DNA from: Pseudonocardia hierapolitana
GTDB lineage: Bacteria > Actinomycetota > Actinomycetes > Mycobacteriales > Pseudonocardiaceae
DNA: 64,000 nt
Reading direction: 5' to 3'
Assembly (NCBI RefSeq): GCF_007994075.1
Contig: NZ_VIWU01000001.1
Span: forward strand, 5,084,001-5,148,000
The notes under the pieces were generated by a model. The model was not told where the DNA came from. It was given only the letters and a program-made list of their open reading frames with translations, and did not search any database. The position numbers were made by a program, and so were the translations under genes. This document shows, one piece after another, positions 18,389-27,765 of this stretch. Each line of letters starts with the position of its first letter. Positions within the stretch are counted from its first letter, which is position 1.

Positions 18389-20044
18389 ATGAGCACGTGG
18401 CCGCCCACTGCTGGCGTGAGCGAGGTTCGGATGAGCACTGCACGCGGGTCGGTGACCGTCGCGATCTGGACGCTGGTGAGCCGGATCACCGGCGTCCTCC
18501 GGGTAGTCGTGATCGGGGCGGTGCTTGGCCCAACCTTCTTCGCGAACATCTTCGTGTCGGCAAACACGATTGCGGGGATCACCTTCACCGCGGTCGTGGG
18601 TACGGTCTTGTCCCCCGTCATAGTCCCGGCCGTCGTACGAGCCCTGAGGGACCGCGGGCAGCCGGGTACGGCCGAGCTGATCGGCCGCGTGACCGGCTTC
18701 CTGCTGGCAGGTTCGGCCGCTGTCGCAGCCGTGCTCATGCTGGCATCTCCCGTCCTCGCCTACACGCTCACCGTCGGCGTTCCACAGGCAGAACGTTCGC
18801 AGGCGCGCACGTTGACCATGCTGATGGTGGTTCTCGTCGCACCGCAGGTCGTGCTCTACACCATGGCCACGCTGGGTGCCGCGGTGCAGCAGGCGCGCGA
18901 TCGCTTCGCCCTGGCGTCGGCCGCACCCGCCCTCGAGAACCTTGGCTTGGTGGCAACGATGGTCGCCGTCGCCCTGCTCTACGAACCTGGGCTGGAGATC
19001 GGCGAGGTTCCGCTCGGTCTGGTGGTGCTGCTCGGAGGCGGCGCGACCGGGTCAGCCGTCCTGCACGCCACGGTGCAACTGTACGGGGCGGCTCGCGTGG
19101 GAATCACTGTGCGTCCTCGACTCGGCTGGCGGTCGGAGCCGGCCACTTGGGATCTCGTGCGACGGCTGCGGGCCTCCGTCTCCGTCGCAGCCTTCCCCTC
19201 CCTCAGCGTCTATGCGCTGCTGATGGTGGCGGCGACGCTGCCCGGTGGAGTGCTCGTCATGCAGCTCTCCTACCAGCTCTACCAAGCAACAATCGCGCTG
19301 GGCGCCAGGGCCGTGTCCACCGCGGCGCTCCCTGGACTCTCGATAGCCGCCGCGCGCGGCGATGCGCAGTGGTTCGGGAAGGCCTGGCGTCAGGTCTTCT
19401 ACTACGTTGTTCTCGTCGGCCTGCCGCCACCGTTGCTCTTGATCGCCTTTGCGCCCGCGATCGCCGAGACGCTCGCGCACGGTGAGTTGAGCAAGCGCGA
19501 GCTGATCGTCGCGCTCGCGACGTGCATCGCCGTGCTCGCAGTGGCGCAGCTCCCGGCAGCCGTGCACGAGGTCGGCCGGCAGACTCTGTTTGCCCGGCTG
19601 GATGTGCGGGGGCCGTGCGTGGCCGCGGCCACCTCTTTCGCGGTGACGGTCGTCGTTGGGTTCTTAGCCGCTTGGTTGGCTGATGGCAATGCACGGCTCC
19701 TCGGCATAGCGCTCGCCACTCTGATGGCCGAGGCCGTTGCTGCCGCGCTGGTCCTGTGGCGGGTGCGACGCACGATTCAGCCCGAGCGCTTGATCGATGC
19801 GAGGCAGCTCGCAACCGCAGGTCTCGCGGGGCTGACGATGCTCCCCGTGGTCGGCGCTGGATGGATCCTTGTCGGTAGGACGGGGTACGAGCCGCTCGTC
19901 GACGTGCCGCTGGCGCTCATGTTCGGTGCCGTGGCGGTCGCGCTCTTCGCGCTCTCGGTGACCGCGCTCAACCACCGCCTCGGAGGCAGCTCCGACACGA
20001 CGACGGTGCGGTCTGACGCGAGGTCGGTCACGACCAGGAACTGA
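18389..20044 (+). CDS. MurJ/MviN-like lipid-linked glycan flippase
   Basis: 551-aa polytopic membrane protein of the MOP superfamily, MurJ/MviN branch: VAIWTLVSRITGVLRVVVIGAVLG at the N-terminus, GPTFFANIFVSANTI, and 14 or so hydrophobic segments. ATG 18389 follows GAGGAAGGC. It has no large C-terminal extension and no pseudokinase-like domain, unlike the main actinobacterial MviN. Its place between a GT4 and a methyltransferase suggests a dedicated exporter for a glycan repeat unit rather than the housekeeping lipid II flippase. Substrate is inferred from context only. Confidence 0.85.
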   Translation: MSTWPPTAGVSEVRMSTARGSVTVAIWTLVSRITGVLRVVVIGAVLGPTFFANIFVSANTIAGITFTAVVGTVLSPVIVPAVVRALRDRGQPGTAELIGRVTGFLLAGSAAVAAVLMLASPVLAYTLTVGVPQAERSQARTLTMLMVVLVAPQVVLYTMATLGAAVQQARDRFALASAAPALENLGLVATMVAVALLYEPGLEIGEVPLGLVVLLGGGATGSAVLHATVQLYGAARVGITVRPRLGWRSEPATWDLVRRLRASVSVAAFPSLSVYALLMVAATLPGGVLVMQLSYQLYQATIALGARAVSTAALPGLSIAAARGDAQWFGKAWRQVFYYVVLVGLPPPLLLIAFAPAIAETLAHGELSKRELIVALATCIAVLAVAQLPAAVHEVGRQTLFARLDVRGPCVAAATSFAVTVVVGFLAAWLADGNARLLGIALATLMAEAVAAALVLWRVRRTIQPERLIDARQLATAGLAGLTMLPVVGAGWILVGRTGYEPLVDVPLALMFGAVAVALFALSVTALNHRLGGSSDTTTVRSDARSVTTRN

Positions 20045-20146
20045 TGCACGAGGGGGTAAGTACCTCTGGACCAGCACGTCTTGGATTTTCGGCTTCTACA
20101 CGTCGCGCAACATCATCCTGGCTCCCGCCGGGACTATGGGAGGAGC

Positions 20147-20965
20147 GTGAAGGTGCGGTTGGCTAGGCAACGAGGAAGCGGTGCGGGCAAATTAGGAACG
20201 GTGTCAGGCTTGCGGGACGTTGCGGCCTTGGCGGTACGAAGCGTCTTTGGCTTCCTGATCAAGCCACCGTATGTGAAGGTCCGGGGGTGGATCACCGCGC
20301 TCGTCTTCGAGCAGCGCTATGGTGTTGATACGGACGGCCGAATTCCGCTATCGGACCTGGGCATCGACGATGAACATCGCAGCGATTACCTCCCGAGCGG
20401 CTGGCTGAGCATGCGGAGAGTGCTCCCTCGAAGCTCTGTAGGGTCAGACGACGTCTTTCTCGACATTGGATCAGGTAAGGGGCGGATCGTACTTGTTGCG
20501 GCCACCTATCCGTTTCGTCGTGTCATCGGCGTGGAGCTCTCCCGCGAGCTTCACGAAATCGCCGTCGCAAACCTCGCCCAGAATCACAGGCGTCTTCGGT
20601 GTAAGAACGTGACGCTTGTATGCGCTGATGCGGTCGAATATGATATTCCGGCGGAGGTGACAGTCGTCTTCCTCTATAATCCATTCAGGGGACCGGTGTT
20701 CGACCGGGTGATCGATAATTTAGTGAGTTCCGTGGACCGGAACCCTCGGGTAGTGCGTCTCATCTACGCAAACCCAGAAGAGGAGGCAGCGCTACTGGCG
20801 ACCGGTCGGGCCCGCCTCGTGAAAGCGTCTAGGGGCATGAGGCCCACCAGGGCGTGGTCCCGCTCCAATGCTGTTCGGCTATACGAGATCTCCCCGCGGG
20901 GACAGGCGTTGCCTCTTCGAGGTCAACGGTTGGCTGCTGCGGGGCGGCGATTGAGGAGGTGCTGA
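20147..20965 (+). CDS. Class I SAM-dependent methyltransferase
   Basis: 272-aa protein with a Rossmann methyltransferase core: VFLDIGSGKGRIVLVAA (motif I), VIGVELSRELHEIA (motif II acidic residue), VCADAVEYDIP and FLYNPFRGPVF (motif IV, NPF). The N-terminal ~80 residues are a separate, basic region. GTG 20147 is preceded by GGGAGGAG; GTG 20153 is another good start. Base composition is lower in GC than in the genes before it (for example runs such as gataatttagtgag), suggesting acquisition. Target unknown; O- or N-methylation of the glycan is possible. Confidence 0.78.
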   Translation: MKVRLARQRGSGAGKLGTVSGLRDVAALAVRSVFGFLIKPPYVKVRGWITALVFEQRYGVDTDGRIPLSDLGIDDEHRSDYLPSGWLSMRRVLPRSSVGSDDVFLDIGSGKGRIVLVAATYPFRRVIGVELSRELHEIAVANLAQNHRRLRCKNVTLVCADAVEYDIPAEVTVVFLYNPFRGPVFDRVIDNLVSSVDRNPRVVRLIYANPEEEAALLATGRARLVKASRGMRPTRAWSRSNAVRLYEISPRGQALPLRGQRLAAAGRRLRRC

Positions 20966-21224
20966 ACGGCCGGTGTCGGGCAGTGCTGGTCGGGGCGGGG
21001 CGCCGGGCGCGAAAGACCGACCGGCGTGGGGGATGCCGAAACGTGCTATGCGAGCAGCTGGGTGCCGGCAGCTTCAGGCTTGTCCGACGATGCCGGCCAC
21101 GTGATCGCAGAGCGGATCAGCTGGAGGCGCGAGTTGATCCTGCTCAAGGAGCAAGCCTGCCAGTTCCCGTCGACGTATCGGCCGCTGAACTCGGCGGGTG
21201 CCCGCACACCAGTCCTCGGGTTCA
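20966..21224. other. Intergenic region, no gene supported
   Basis: Stretch between the methyltransferase stop and the start of the region homologous to the upstream of the 33717 gene. A frame on the plus strand reads through from 21026 into the methyltransferase relic, but it has no recognisable motif and no ribosome binding site. It may be the 3' remains of another gene. Confidence 0.4.
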
Positions 21225-21325
21225 TCCCGCCGCGCAATCGCATCTTGCGATGTAACGATGACCCTCGGGGCAGCGACCTCAGACGCACGCCGAATCCCAC
21301 CACAACGCGGGGGAGGGGCGCCATG
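21225..21325 (+). repeat. Duplicated upstream region of the C-methyltransferase gene
   Basis: This stretch matches the 5' flank of the intact methyltransferase at 33717. Positions 21225-21243 match 31942-31960 (16 of 19), and 21253-21325 match 33648-33719 with one gap, including a 21-bp identical run over the ribosome binding site and ATG (21305-21325 and 33699-33719). The homologous block at the second site is split by the IS1380-family element, so this copy shows the uninterrupted arrangement. Confidence 0.75.
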
Positions 21326-21579
21326 ACTGCCGTGGCTGTCGCTGCGCCGGGTGGCCGCACCGGCCTCCCGCGGCGCCTGGCCGAGCGCACGTGCTGGCTG
21401 CGCGAGTCACACGGGCTGCGCAGGTTCATAGACCTCGGGCTCTTCCGACGCTGCGACCTGTCCTCACACCCGGGGCAGAGGCAGCCGGCGTCGCCTCTCC
21501 CGCTGCATGTGTCGTGTGTGAGATGTATTTGCGTCTGCAGCTACCGCCGTTGATCAGTTCGGAGGAGAGGTTCTCGTGA
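21323..21579 (+). pseudogene. Relic of the sugar C-methyltransferase N-terminus
   Basis: From ATG 21323 the reading frame matches the start of the 33717 methyltransferase: GRTGLPRRLAERTCW against GRTGPLERPAGRTCR, then LRRFIDLGLFRRCDL against LRRFLDLGVVPRCEL. It then shifts frame, and a second frame continues with LTPGAEAAG and CEMYLRLQLPPLISSEERFS against CERCLLVQLPPLFTPEETFT. The zinc-site cysteines are partly lost (CWLR for CRLC). Homology ends at 21579, overlapping the GTG of the next gene. The SAM and C-terminal domains are absent. It has the same ribosome binding site as the intact gene. Confidence 0.85.
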
Positions 21580-22772
21580 GGCGACGCATGACCGGCCCCC
21601 ACGTGAGGCACGAAAGCCCCGAACTCGATGTCCAGATCGACATCGGGGAGCCGGGCGGCCGGCCGGTCGTACTGACCGCTGGCGCCAACCCTGGCCGCGC
21701 CGCTGTGCAGGAATGGGACCGGCTGGTTGATCGCACACCCGGAAGTGACGTTGCTCAGCTGTCCGCCTGGGCCCGCATCCGTCGGGCTGCCGGCTTCCGC
21801 CCGCTGTACGTCTTCGCGCGCCAGGAAGGTCGGCTCGTGGGAGGTGCGCTGGTGCTGGAGCGCCGACTGCCTCTAATCGGCCCTATCGGCTATGTCTCGA
21901 ACGGCCCGGTCGTGGCCGCGGGCGTTCCTCGCGGCCCGGTGGTGGACGTACTCGCTGCAGCACTGGACAGCCTTGCGCGCACGCGGTTGCGTGTGCTATT
22001 CGTACAACCGCCCGTCGGCGCGAGCGACGTCAGCGCCGAGCTGCTCACACGGGGGTTTCGGCATAGCGAGTCGGGAATCGCTCCCGCCGCATCTATCCGG
22101 ATAGATCTGACTCGCGACATCGAAGATCTCCGTAGCGGCTTGAGTAGATCCAACCGGCGTCGGTCACGCATCTGGGCCGAGCGTGGCGTTACCGTCCGAG
22201 TGGGCTCAGTGGACGACGTTCCAGTCGTTGCCGAGCTCATAGCCCGTACGTCCGAGCACCAGCATTTCGAGCCCCTGTCACTGGACTACATCCGAACCTT
22301 GTACCGGGAACTGGACGACGACCAGCACGTCGCTGTGTTCGTCGCAGAGATCGACGGCACGCCGGCCGCGGCCCTCCTCTGCACCCCGTGCCATGATGTG
22401 CTGAGGGAGCGTCTGAGGGGGATGGACCGGTCGGACCGGGCGCGCAAGGAAGGGGTCAGCGCGGCGACCGTATGGCACGCGATGTTGTGGGCCAAGGCCA
22501 ACGGCTACCACACGTACGACGTGGGCGGCATCACCGCGGACGCGGCGCGAATCCTCATGGACGGGAATTCTGACCCCACCTCTCACCTGACCGGGGCCCA
22601 GCTGTTCAAGACGAGCTTCGGCGGCGAGGTGTTCCTGTACACCGAGCAGGTCGAACGCATCTCACCCGCGCTGCTGCGCCTCGCGTACGACTTCATGAAG
22701 CGGTCGCGGACCGGAGGCCGGTTCCTCGAGATCGTCAAACGGACGCTGCGCGGCGGACGCGCAAAGGGCTAG
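21576..22772 (+). CDS. FemAB-like peptidoglycan-bridge/aminoacyl transferase family protein
   Basis: 398-aa protein with two GNAT-like domains, closest in pattern to FemA/FemB/FmhB and the actinobacterial Lipid II:glycyltransferase-like proteins: WDRLVDRTPGSDVAQLSAW, LFVQPPVGASD, LSRSNRRRSRIWAERGVTV, ATVWHAMLWAKANGYHTYDVGG and KTSFGGEVFLY near the end. These enzymes attach amino acids to lipid-linked glycans from aminoacyl-tRNA; in this locus an amino-acid decoration of the repeat unit is plausible. GTG 21576 has GAGAGG five nt upstream and overlaps the stop of the methyltransferase relic. ATG 21588 is the alternative start. Confidence 0.82.
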   Translation: MRRRMTGPHVRHESPELDVQIDIGEPGGRPVVLTAGANPGRAAVQEWDRLVDRTPGSDVAQLSAWARIRRAAGFRPLYVFARQEGRLVGGALVLERRLPLIGPIGYVSNGPVVAAGVPRGPVVDVLAAALDSLARTRLRVLFVQPPVGASDVSAELLTRGFRHSESGIAPAASIRIDLTRDIEDLRSGLSRSNRRRSRIWAERGVTVRVGSVDDVPVVAELIARTSEHQHFEPLSLDYIRTLYRELDDDQHVAVFVAEIDGTPAAALLCTPCHDVLRERLRGMDRSDRARKEGVSAATVWHAMLWAKANGYHTYDVGGITADAARILMDGNSDPTSHLTGAQLFKTSFGGEVFLYTEQVERISPALLRLAYDFMKRSRTGGRFLEIVKRTLRGGRAKG

Positions 22773-22817
22773 GTGTACTGCCCTCGACGTCAAGTGATGC
22801 TATGGAGGTCTAACCCG

Positions 22818-23978
22818 ATGCAGAAGCGTTTGAGCGAGCATGCGATCTCCTACCTGAAGCCGATAAGTCTCGGTCCTCTTCCGGGCAATCCGTTGGTCTC
22901 TGTAATCATGGCTAACTACAACTACGAGCGCTACCTGCGGCAGTCAATAGAAAGCGTCCTGAGTCAGACTTACGGCCACTTCGAGCTGATCGTCTGTGAC
23001 GATGGATCCACCGACAATTCCGATGCGGTCATCTCACGCTTTGCTCGGAGCGACTCCCGCGTGAAGCATATACGAAAGCAGAACGGTGGGATGGCCTCGG
23101 CTTGGAATGCGGCGCACTCCGAGAGCAGCGGGCACATCTACTGCACGTTGGACGCCGACGACACCTTCGTGCCAGACAAGCTGGAAACGATTGTGCGACA
23201 CTTTGCCCACGCTCCTGGAAGCGGATTCGCGGTCCATCCAATGACCCTGATTGATGCCACCGGCCAAGAGATTGACGTGTGGCCGCACGACCGCAAGTTC
23301 GAGGAAGGATGGATTGCCGAGAACGTCATAAGAAGGGGTGGCCGATGGCGCGCGATGATCACAAGTGCGATGTGTTTCCGGGCAGAATTAACGAGATACG
23401 TGTTCCCCGTACCTGAGGAAATCTTTCGACCCAACGCTGATGCTCTGGTGTTTACGTTGGCTCCACTCCTCACCCAGGTCAGCGCCGTCGACAAGGCCCT
23501 TTCCTGCTACCGGATCCACGGTGCGAACAACTTTGGAACGCTCGTGCCTGATCCGGATACGGATCGGAAGCTGATGGACTTGATAAGTCGGACTGTTGTC
23601 GGAGTGAACCAGCGGCTATCTGAGTTGCGACTCGACCAACAGCAGCTGGACCTAGAACGCAACCTGCGGTACCTCCAAGCGAGATTCCGGATCTCCCTTT
23701 TTGAGGGCAAATCACGCGGAGACCTCTGTAGGATGTACGCCTCCCTTGCCCGAGCGATGCTTGGTGACGATCTCTATTCGTCGCTTTTTAAGGCGACCGG
23801 CTTGCTTGTTTACGGTATAGCGATTCCGCTGCCCATCAGACTGAGGCCGCTCTGGTGGGCCAAAGTCAAGAGAGGGCAGTACCTCGCTCATCGGATCAGG
23901 GACAAGTTGAGGGACATCCTTCCTCTGTGCGGAGCTGTGAACACGCGGATCCCGGCCAGCAGCAGGCCGGTGACGTAG
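22818..23978 (+). CDS. GT2 glycosyltransferase
   Basis: 386-aa GT-A glycosyltransferase of family 2. The donor-binding start VSVIMANYNYERYL is followed by CDDGSTDNS and the DxD-type LDADDTF, then a C-terminal helical region without clear membrane helices. Upstream starts exist (GTG 22773, ATG 22797), but ATG 22818 is preferred because GGAGG lies 9 nt before it and the upstream residues (YCPRRQVMLWRSN) look non-coding. Base composition is clearly lower in GC than in regions A and C, with AT-ending codons, which suggests it came in by transfer. It probably adds one sugar to the repeat unit. Confidence 0.88.
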   Translation: MQKRLSEHAISYLKPISLGPLPGNPLVSVIMANYNYERYLRQSIESVLSQTYGHFELIVCDDGSTDNSDAVISRFARSDSRVKHIRKQNGGMASAWNAAHSESSGHIYCTLDADDTFVPDKLETIVRHFAHAPGSGFAVHPMTLIDATGQEIDVWPHDRKFEEGWIAENVIRRGGRWRAMITSAMCFRAELTRYVFPVPEEIFRPNADALVFTLAPLLTQVSAVDKALSCYRIHGANNFGTLVPDPDTDRKLMDLISRTVVGVNQRLSELRLDQQQLDLERNLRYLQARFRISLFEGKSRGDLCRMYASLARAMLGDDLYSSLFKATGLLVYGIAIPLPIRLRPLWWAKVKRGQYLAHRIRDKLRDILPLCGAVNTRIPASSRPVT

Positions 23979-24234
23979 GTGTGCCGGCTCCTCGCCGAGT
24001 TTGCAGCGGACCAACCGCCCAGGTCGAGTCGCCGATCCCGCCGCTGCACAGAACCACCGCCGTGACCCGCCGTCACCTTCCCGTAGCGGCGCAGCCTGCG
24101 GATGCCTGATGAAGACAGATCGACGAGATAAATCTGGCGGGACACCGGAGGCTTTGATCCCGAGATGGAAAGGAGTACGATTGATATCGTGAGTCAGTGA
24201 TTAGAACGCCGCCTGGATCTCGAAGGTCAATCCG

Positions 24235-25713
24235 ATGGGCCGACTCTCTCGTCGCCAGGTGCTCGCCGCTGGCGGCCTCGGAATATTCGTACTCGCGACC
24301 GAGGGGCTGAGTGCGGCGCGAGTTCGTGCCGTCCCGCGCTTCGATTCAGATCCCTTCACTCTTGGCGTTGCCTCCGGCGAACCAACCGTTGATGGCATCG
24401 TGCTTTGGACGAGGCTGGCGCCGGCGCCCCTCGCCCCAGATGGACTTGGTGGAATGCCCCCGGTGACGGTGCCAATGGAGTGGGAGCTTGCAACAGATGA
24501 CCGTGTGCGGAACGTCGTGCGCAGAGGCTGCGCGTATGCTGTACCGGAACTAGCGCATTCTGTGCACGTCGAGGTCCAGGGTCTTGATTCCGGGCGCGAG
24601 TACTTCTACCGATTCCGTGCTGGCGACGCACAAAGCCCCGTCGGTCGGACGGTGACTATGCCTGTCGCTCCGGCACGCATTCGGTTTGCACTCGCTTCCT
24701 GCCAAGTGTGGGTTGGTGGTCGATATGCGAGTTACCGAACCATGGCCATGGAGGACCTCGATCTGGTAGTCCATGTCGGCGACTACATCTATGAGGAGGA
24801 CGCGACAGAGAGCCTCGCCGACTATCGAGTACTGCATGCTAAGTATAAGACGTCCCCCGATCTGCAACTCGCACATCGCCAGTTCCCTTTCGTCTCGACC
24901 TTTGATGATCACGAGGTTCAGAACGACTGGGCGGCTGCATACCCGTCATCCGGTTACGACAACAACGATCAGCGGCGTTTTGCACAAATACGTCGTGCCG
25001 CCTTTCAGGCGTACTACGAACACCTCCCTCTCCGCCTGTCGGCTCGCCCGGATGGCCAGGGGATGCGGGCATATCGTCGATTGCGTTTCGGTGAGTTGCT
25101 CGAACTCAGCGTCCTCGACACGCGCCAGTACCGCTCGGATCCGCGACTCCCTGACTCTGCAGCTAGTATGCTCGGTCCGGTGCAGGAGCACTGGCTGCTC
25201 GACGGGCTCGCGCGGAGTCCCACTACATGGAACGCCATCGCTCAACAGACAATGATGGCGAGGTTCGATTATGATATCGAATCGGGAGAAAGATTGAATA
25301 AAGATCAATGGGACGGTTTTCAAATCGCGCGCGACAGGCTGCTGAGAGGTATCGCAGACCGGCATGTCGTCAACCCAGTCGTTCTTTCCGGCGATTGGCA
25401 TTCGAGTTGGGTCAACGAGCTGAAGATCGATTGGATGAATCCAGACTCGCCCACCGTCGCCACTGAGTTCGTGGGACCCTCGATTTCGTCAGGTTGCCCG
25501 TGGGCGGCGGATGTCACTCTTGCACTTCCATCGAATCCGCACGTGCGATTCTTCGACGGGGAGCACCGTGGATGGGTTAGATGCACCGTGACACCGAGCG
25601 CGTGGCGCTCAGACTACCGCAGCGTCGCCTCGGCTGATGACACCGCTCAACCCGCCGAAACGCTGACCAGCTGGACGGTCGAGAACCGCGGCCCAGGTGT
25701 CGAGCCCTCCTGA
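24235..25713 (+). CDS. Tat-exported PhoD-like alkaline phosphatase/phosphodiesterase
   Basis: 492-aa exported metallophosphatase of the PhoD family. The N-terminus carries a twin-arginine signal (LSRRQVLAAGGLGIFVLA). An N-terminal beta domain with FTLGVASGEPT and FYRFRAG precedes the metallophosphatase domain with ALASCQVW, VVHVGDYIYEE, TFDDHEVQNDW and VVLSGDWHSSW, which supply the metal ligands. It would hydrolyse phosphodiesters or phosphomonoesters outside the cell, for instance teichoic-acid-like polymers. GC is lower than in the flanking loci. It stands alone, 256 nt after the GT2 gene and upstream of the IS4 element. Polymer substrate is not known. Confidence 0.9.
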   Translation: MGRLSRRQVLAAGGLGIFVLATEGLSAARVRAVPRFDSDPFTLGVASGEPTVDGIVLWTRLAPAPLAPDGLGGMPPVTVPMEWELATDDRVRNVVRRGCAYAVPELAHSVHVEVQGLDSGREYFYRFRAGDAQSPVGRTVTMPVAPARIRFALASCQVWVGGRYASYRTMAMEDLDLVVHVGDYIYEEDATESLADYRVLHAKYKTSPDLQLAHRQFPFVSTFDDHEVQNDWAAAYPSSGYDNNDQRRFAQIRRAAFQAYYEHLPLRLSARPDGQGMRAYRRLRFGELLELSVLDTRQYRSDPRLPDSAASMLGPVQEHWLLDGLARSPTTWNAIAQQTMMARFDYDIESGERLNKDQWDGFQIARDRLLRGIADRHVVNPVVLSGDWHSSWVNELKIDWMNPDSPTVATEFVGPSISSGCPWAADVTLALPSNPHVRFFDGEHRGWVRCTVTPSAWRSDYRSVASADDTAQPAETLTSWTVENRGPGVEPS

Positions 25714-26090
25714 CGGCAGTTGCCCGAGGGCTTCCGTGCGCCCACCAGAATGGAAGTAGGCGGTGTTGATCTGGTCGCATGCTCGTCGCCGCTCGCCGGT
25801 GGAAGCCCGCTCCGGGTAGCCGCCAGTAGGCCCGACAACAGGCTTGCAGCTCGATCCGGGAGGGAGTCGAAAGCGTCGTACTACCGATCGAGCCGAGCGG
25901 ACAGCACAACCGCCGTCAGGGAAGGACCACTGCTTCGTCGGTGCGCTTGTTCTGACAAGGAGCGCCGCAATCCGGCCATCCGCAGAACGTAGAGAGGCGA
26001 CGGTACTCCGTGTTCTGACAACGTGGCACAGATCGGGCCGAACCCCCGAAACCGCCGGATATGTACTCGCAGATTGCCGGAGTCGGCGGT
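25714..26090. other. Intergenic region before the IS4 element, no gene supported
   Basis: About 380 bp from the phosphatase stop to the left end of the insertion element. Open frames exist on both strands but show no family motif and no ribosome binding site. Confidence 0.45.
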
Positions 26091-27620
26091 CTAGTACCAA
26101 GGCCGTGTAGTTGAGGGGTGTGTGGGGTTGTCAACCCCTGGAAACAAGCAACGGAGTTCCTGCTAGAACGGTGTCGACCAAGATCACCAGAAGCAAGAAC
26201 TCCGTTGGACACCAAGTCTGTCATCACTCGCACCACGACCGTGGCCGGGGGCCGGTTCGCTCCCGGCCATCTCGGCGAGCTCACCCAGCAGGTTCCGTTC
26301 GAGATGGTCGATGAGGCCCTGAGCGCCACCCGTACCACGCAGTCGCGGCTGCGGGACCTGCCATCCCGGGTCGTGGTCTATCTACTACTGGCCGCCTGCC
26401 TGTTCCCCGAGGTCGGGTATCTGGGCGTGTGGCGCAAGCTGGTCGCCGGGCTGGAGGGCATCACCACCGCCACGCCGAGCGGCGCCGGGTTGGCCCAGGC
26501 CCGCCGCCGCATCGGCGCGGCACCGCTGCGGTGGCTGTTCGACCTGCTGCGCGGCCCCGCGGCCAGCACCCCGACGGCCAGTTCCCGCCAGCCCGGAACG
26601 TGGTGGCGCGGCCTGCTGGTCTGCGCGATCGACGGCACCACCCTGACCGTGCCCGACAGCCCCGCGATGTTGACCCGCTTCACCAAGCAGCGCGGCAACC
26701 ACGGAGGCGGCGGCTATCCGCAGATCCGCCTGGTCGCACTGGTGGCCTGCGGCACCCGCACCCTCATCGACGCCGTGTTCGGCCCCACCACCGCGGGGGA
26801 GACCACCTACACGCCCCGCCTGCTGGCCAGCCTGCGCGCCGGGATGATCCTTCTGGCCGACCGCAACTTCGCCGCGGCCGGGCTACTGGCCCAGATCGCA
26901 GCGACCGGAGCCCAGGTGCTGGTGCGGCTGAAGAACAGCCGCACCATGCCGGTCCTGGCCCGCTACCCCGACGGCTCCTACCTGTCCACCCTCGCTGCCC
27001 TACCCGTGCGCGTGATCGAGGCCGAGATCACCATCACCACCACAGCGGGCCGGCACACCGGTGTCTACCGGCTCGCCACCACCCTGCTCGATCACCGCCG
27101 CTACCCCGCCAGCGACCTGATCACCCTGTATCACCAGCGGTGGGAGATCGAAACCGCCTACCTGGAACTCAAATCCAGCATCCTCGGCGGACGCGTGCTG
27201 CGCGCCCGCACCCCGACCGGCGTCGAGCAAGAGGTCTACGCCCTGCTGGTGGTCTACCAACTACTGCGCACCGCCATCGCCGACGCCACCAGCACCCGAC
27301 CCGACACCGACCCCGACCGCGCCAGCTTCACCATCGCCTGGCACACCGCCCGGACCAACTCATCCAGGCCGCCGATGTCATCGCCGGCACAGTCATCGAC
27401 CTGATCGGCACAATCGGCCGCCACGTCCTGGCCAACCTCATGCCCACCCGCCGACTACGGGTGTGTCCCCGCATCGTCAAACGGGCCATCTCCAAATACC
27501 AAGCCCGAGGCCCAGCGATCGACCGGACCAGCTACGAAGCCACCACGGCCATCAACATCCTGGCAGCGACAGACCCTTGACGATCACAACAACCGACTAA
27601 CTACACGGCCTTGGGACTAG
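26091..27620 (+). mobile_element. IS4-family insertion sequence, 1530 bp, with broken transposase
   Basis: Bounded by inverted repeats that match at 21 of 22 positions: CTAGTACCAAGGCCGTGTAG at 26091 and its complement CTAGTCCCAAGGCCGTGTAG read from 27620. The single transposase frame between them belongs to the IS4 family. No target duplication is visible: the left flank ends agtcggcggt and the right flank starts ccccgcctgg. GC is higher than in the genes around it. Confidence 0.85.
26205..27580 (+). pseudogene. IS4-family transposase with frameshift
   Basis: Transposase with the IS4 N-terminal domain (GHLGELTQQVPFEMVDEAL) followed by a DDE domain: CAIDGTTLTVPDSP (first Asp), ILLADRNFAA (second Asp) and YHQRWEIETAYLELKSSILG (the YREK-like block with the catalytic Glu). 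Near 27345-27355 the frame is lost. The first frame runs into TNSSRPPMSS and stops at 27404, while the next frame continues correctly with DQLIQAADVIAGTVIDLIG up to the stop at 27580. A one-base deletion in the ccgg run explains this. TTG 26205 (LDTKSV) is the likely start; an upstream GTG also exists. Transposition is probably lost. Confidence 0.85.
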
Positions 27621-27765
27621 CCCCGCCTGGACCGGACGGATCCATATACGCCGCCGCCCGGTCCGCCCGCCATCCCGGCTCGCGCTGCGTGATCCGGCAG
27701 GCAACACTGCCACGTAGCGGCCCTCGACGACGTCCAGCAGTGAGCGGCGGCGCCCGGCCGACGGG
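27621..27765. other. Spacer between IS4 right end and ISL3 relic
   Basis: No gene or motif seen. It starts at the right inverted repeat of the IS4 element. Confidence 0.4.

Noticed and set aside
16914..18443. A 509-residue minus-strand frame opposite the GT4 gene
   Set aside because: No domain, no ribosome binding site, and the plus-strand GT4 has all family motifs.
18389..20044. Housekeeping MurJ/MviN
   Set aside because: The main actinobacterial MviN usually carries a long cytoplasmic extension; this one is short and embedded in a glycan locus. Kept as MurJ-like.
27340..27360. Programmed -1 frameshift in the IS4 transposase
   Set aside because: The site is a cccgg run without a classical slippery heptamer, and the shift falls late within the conserved domain; a simple one-base deletion is more likely.
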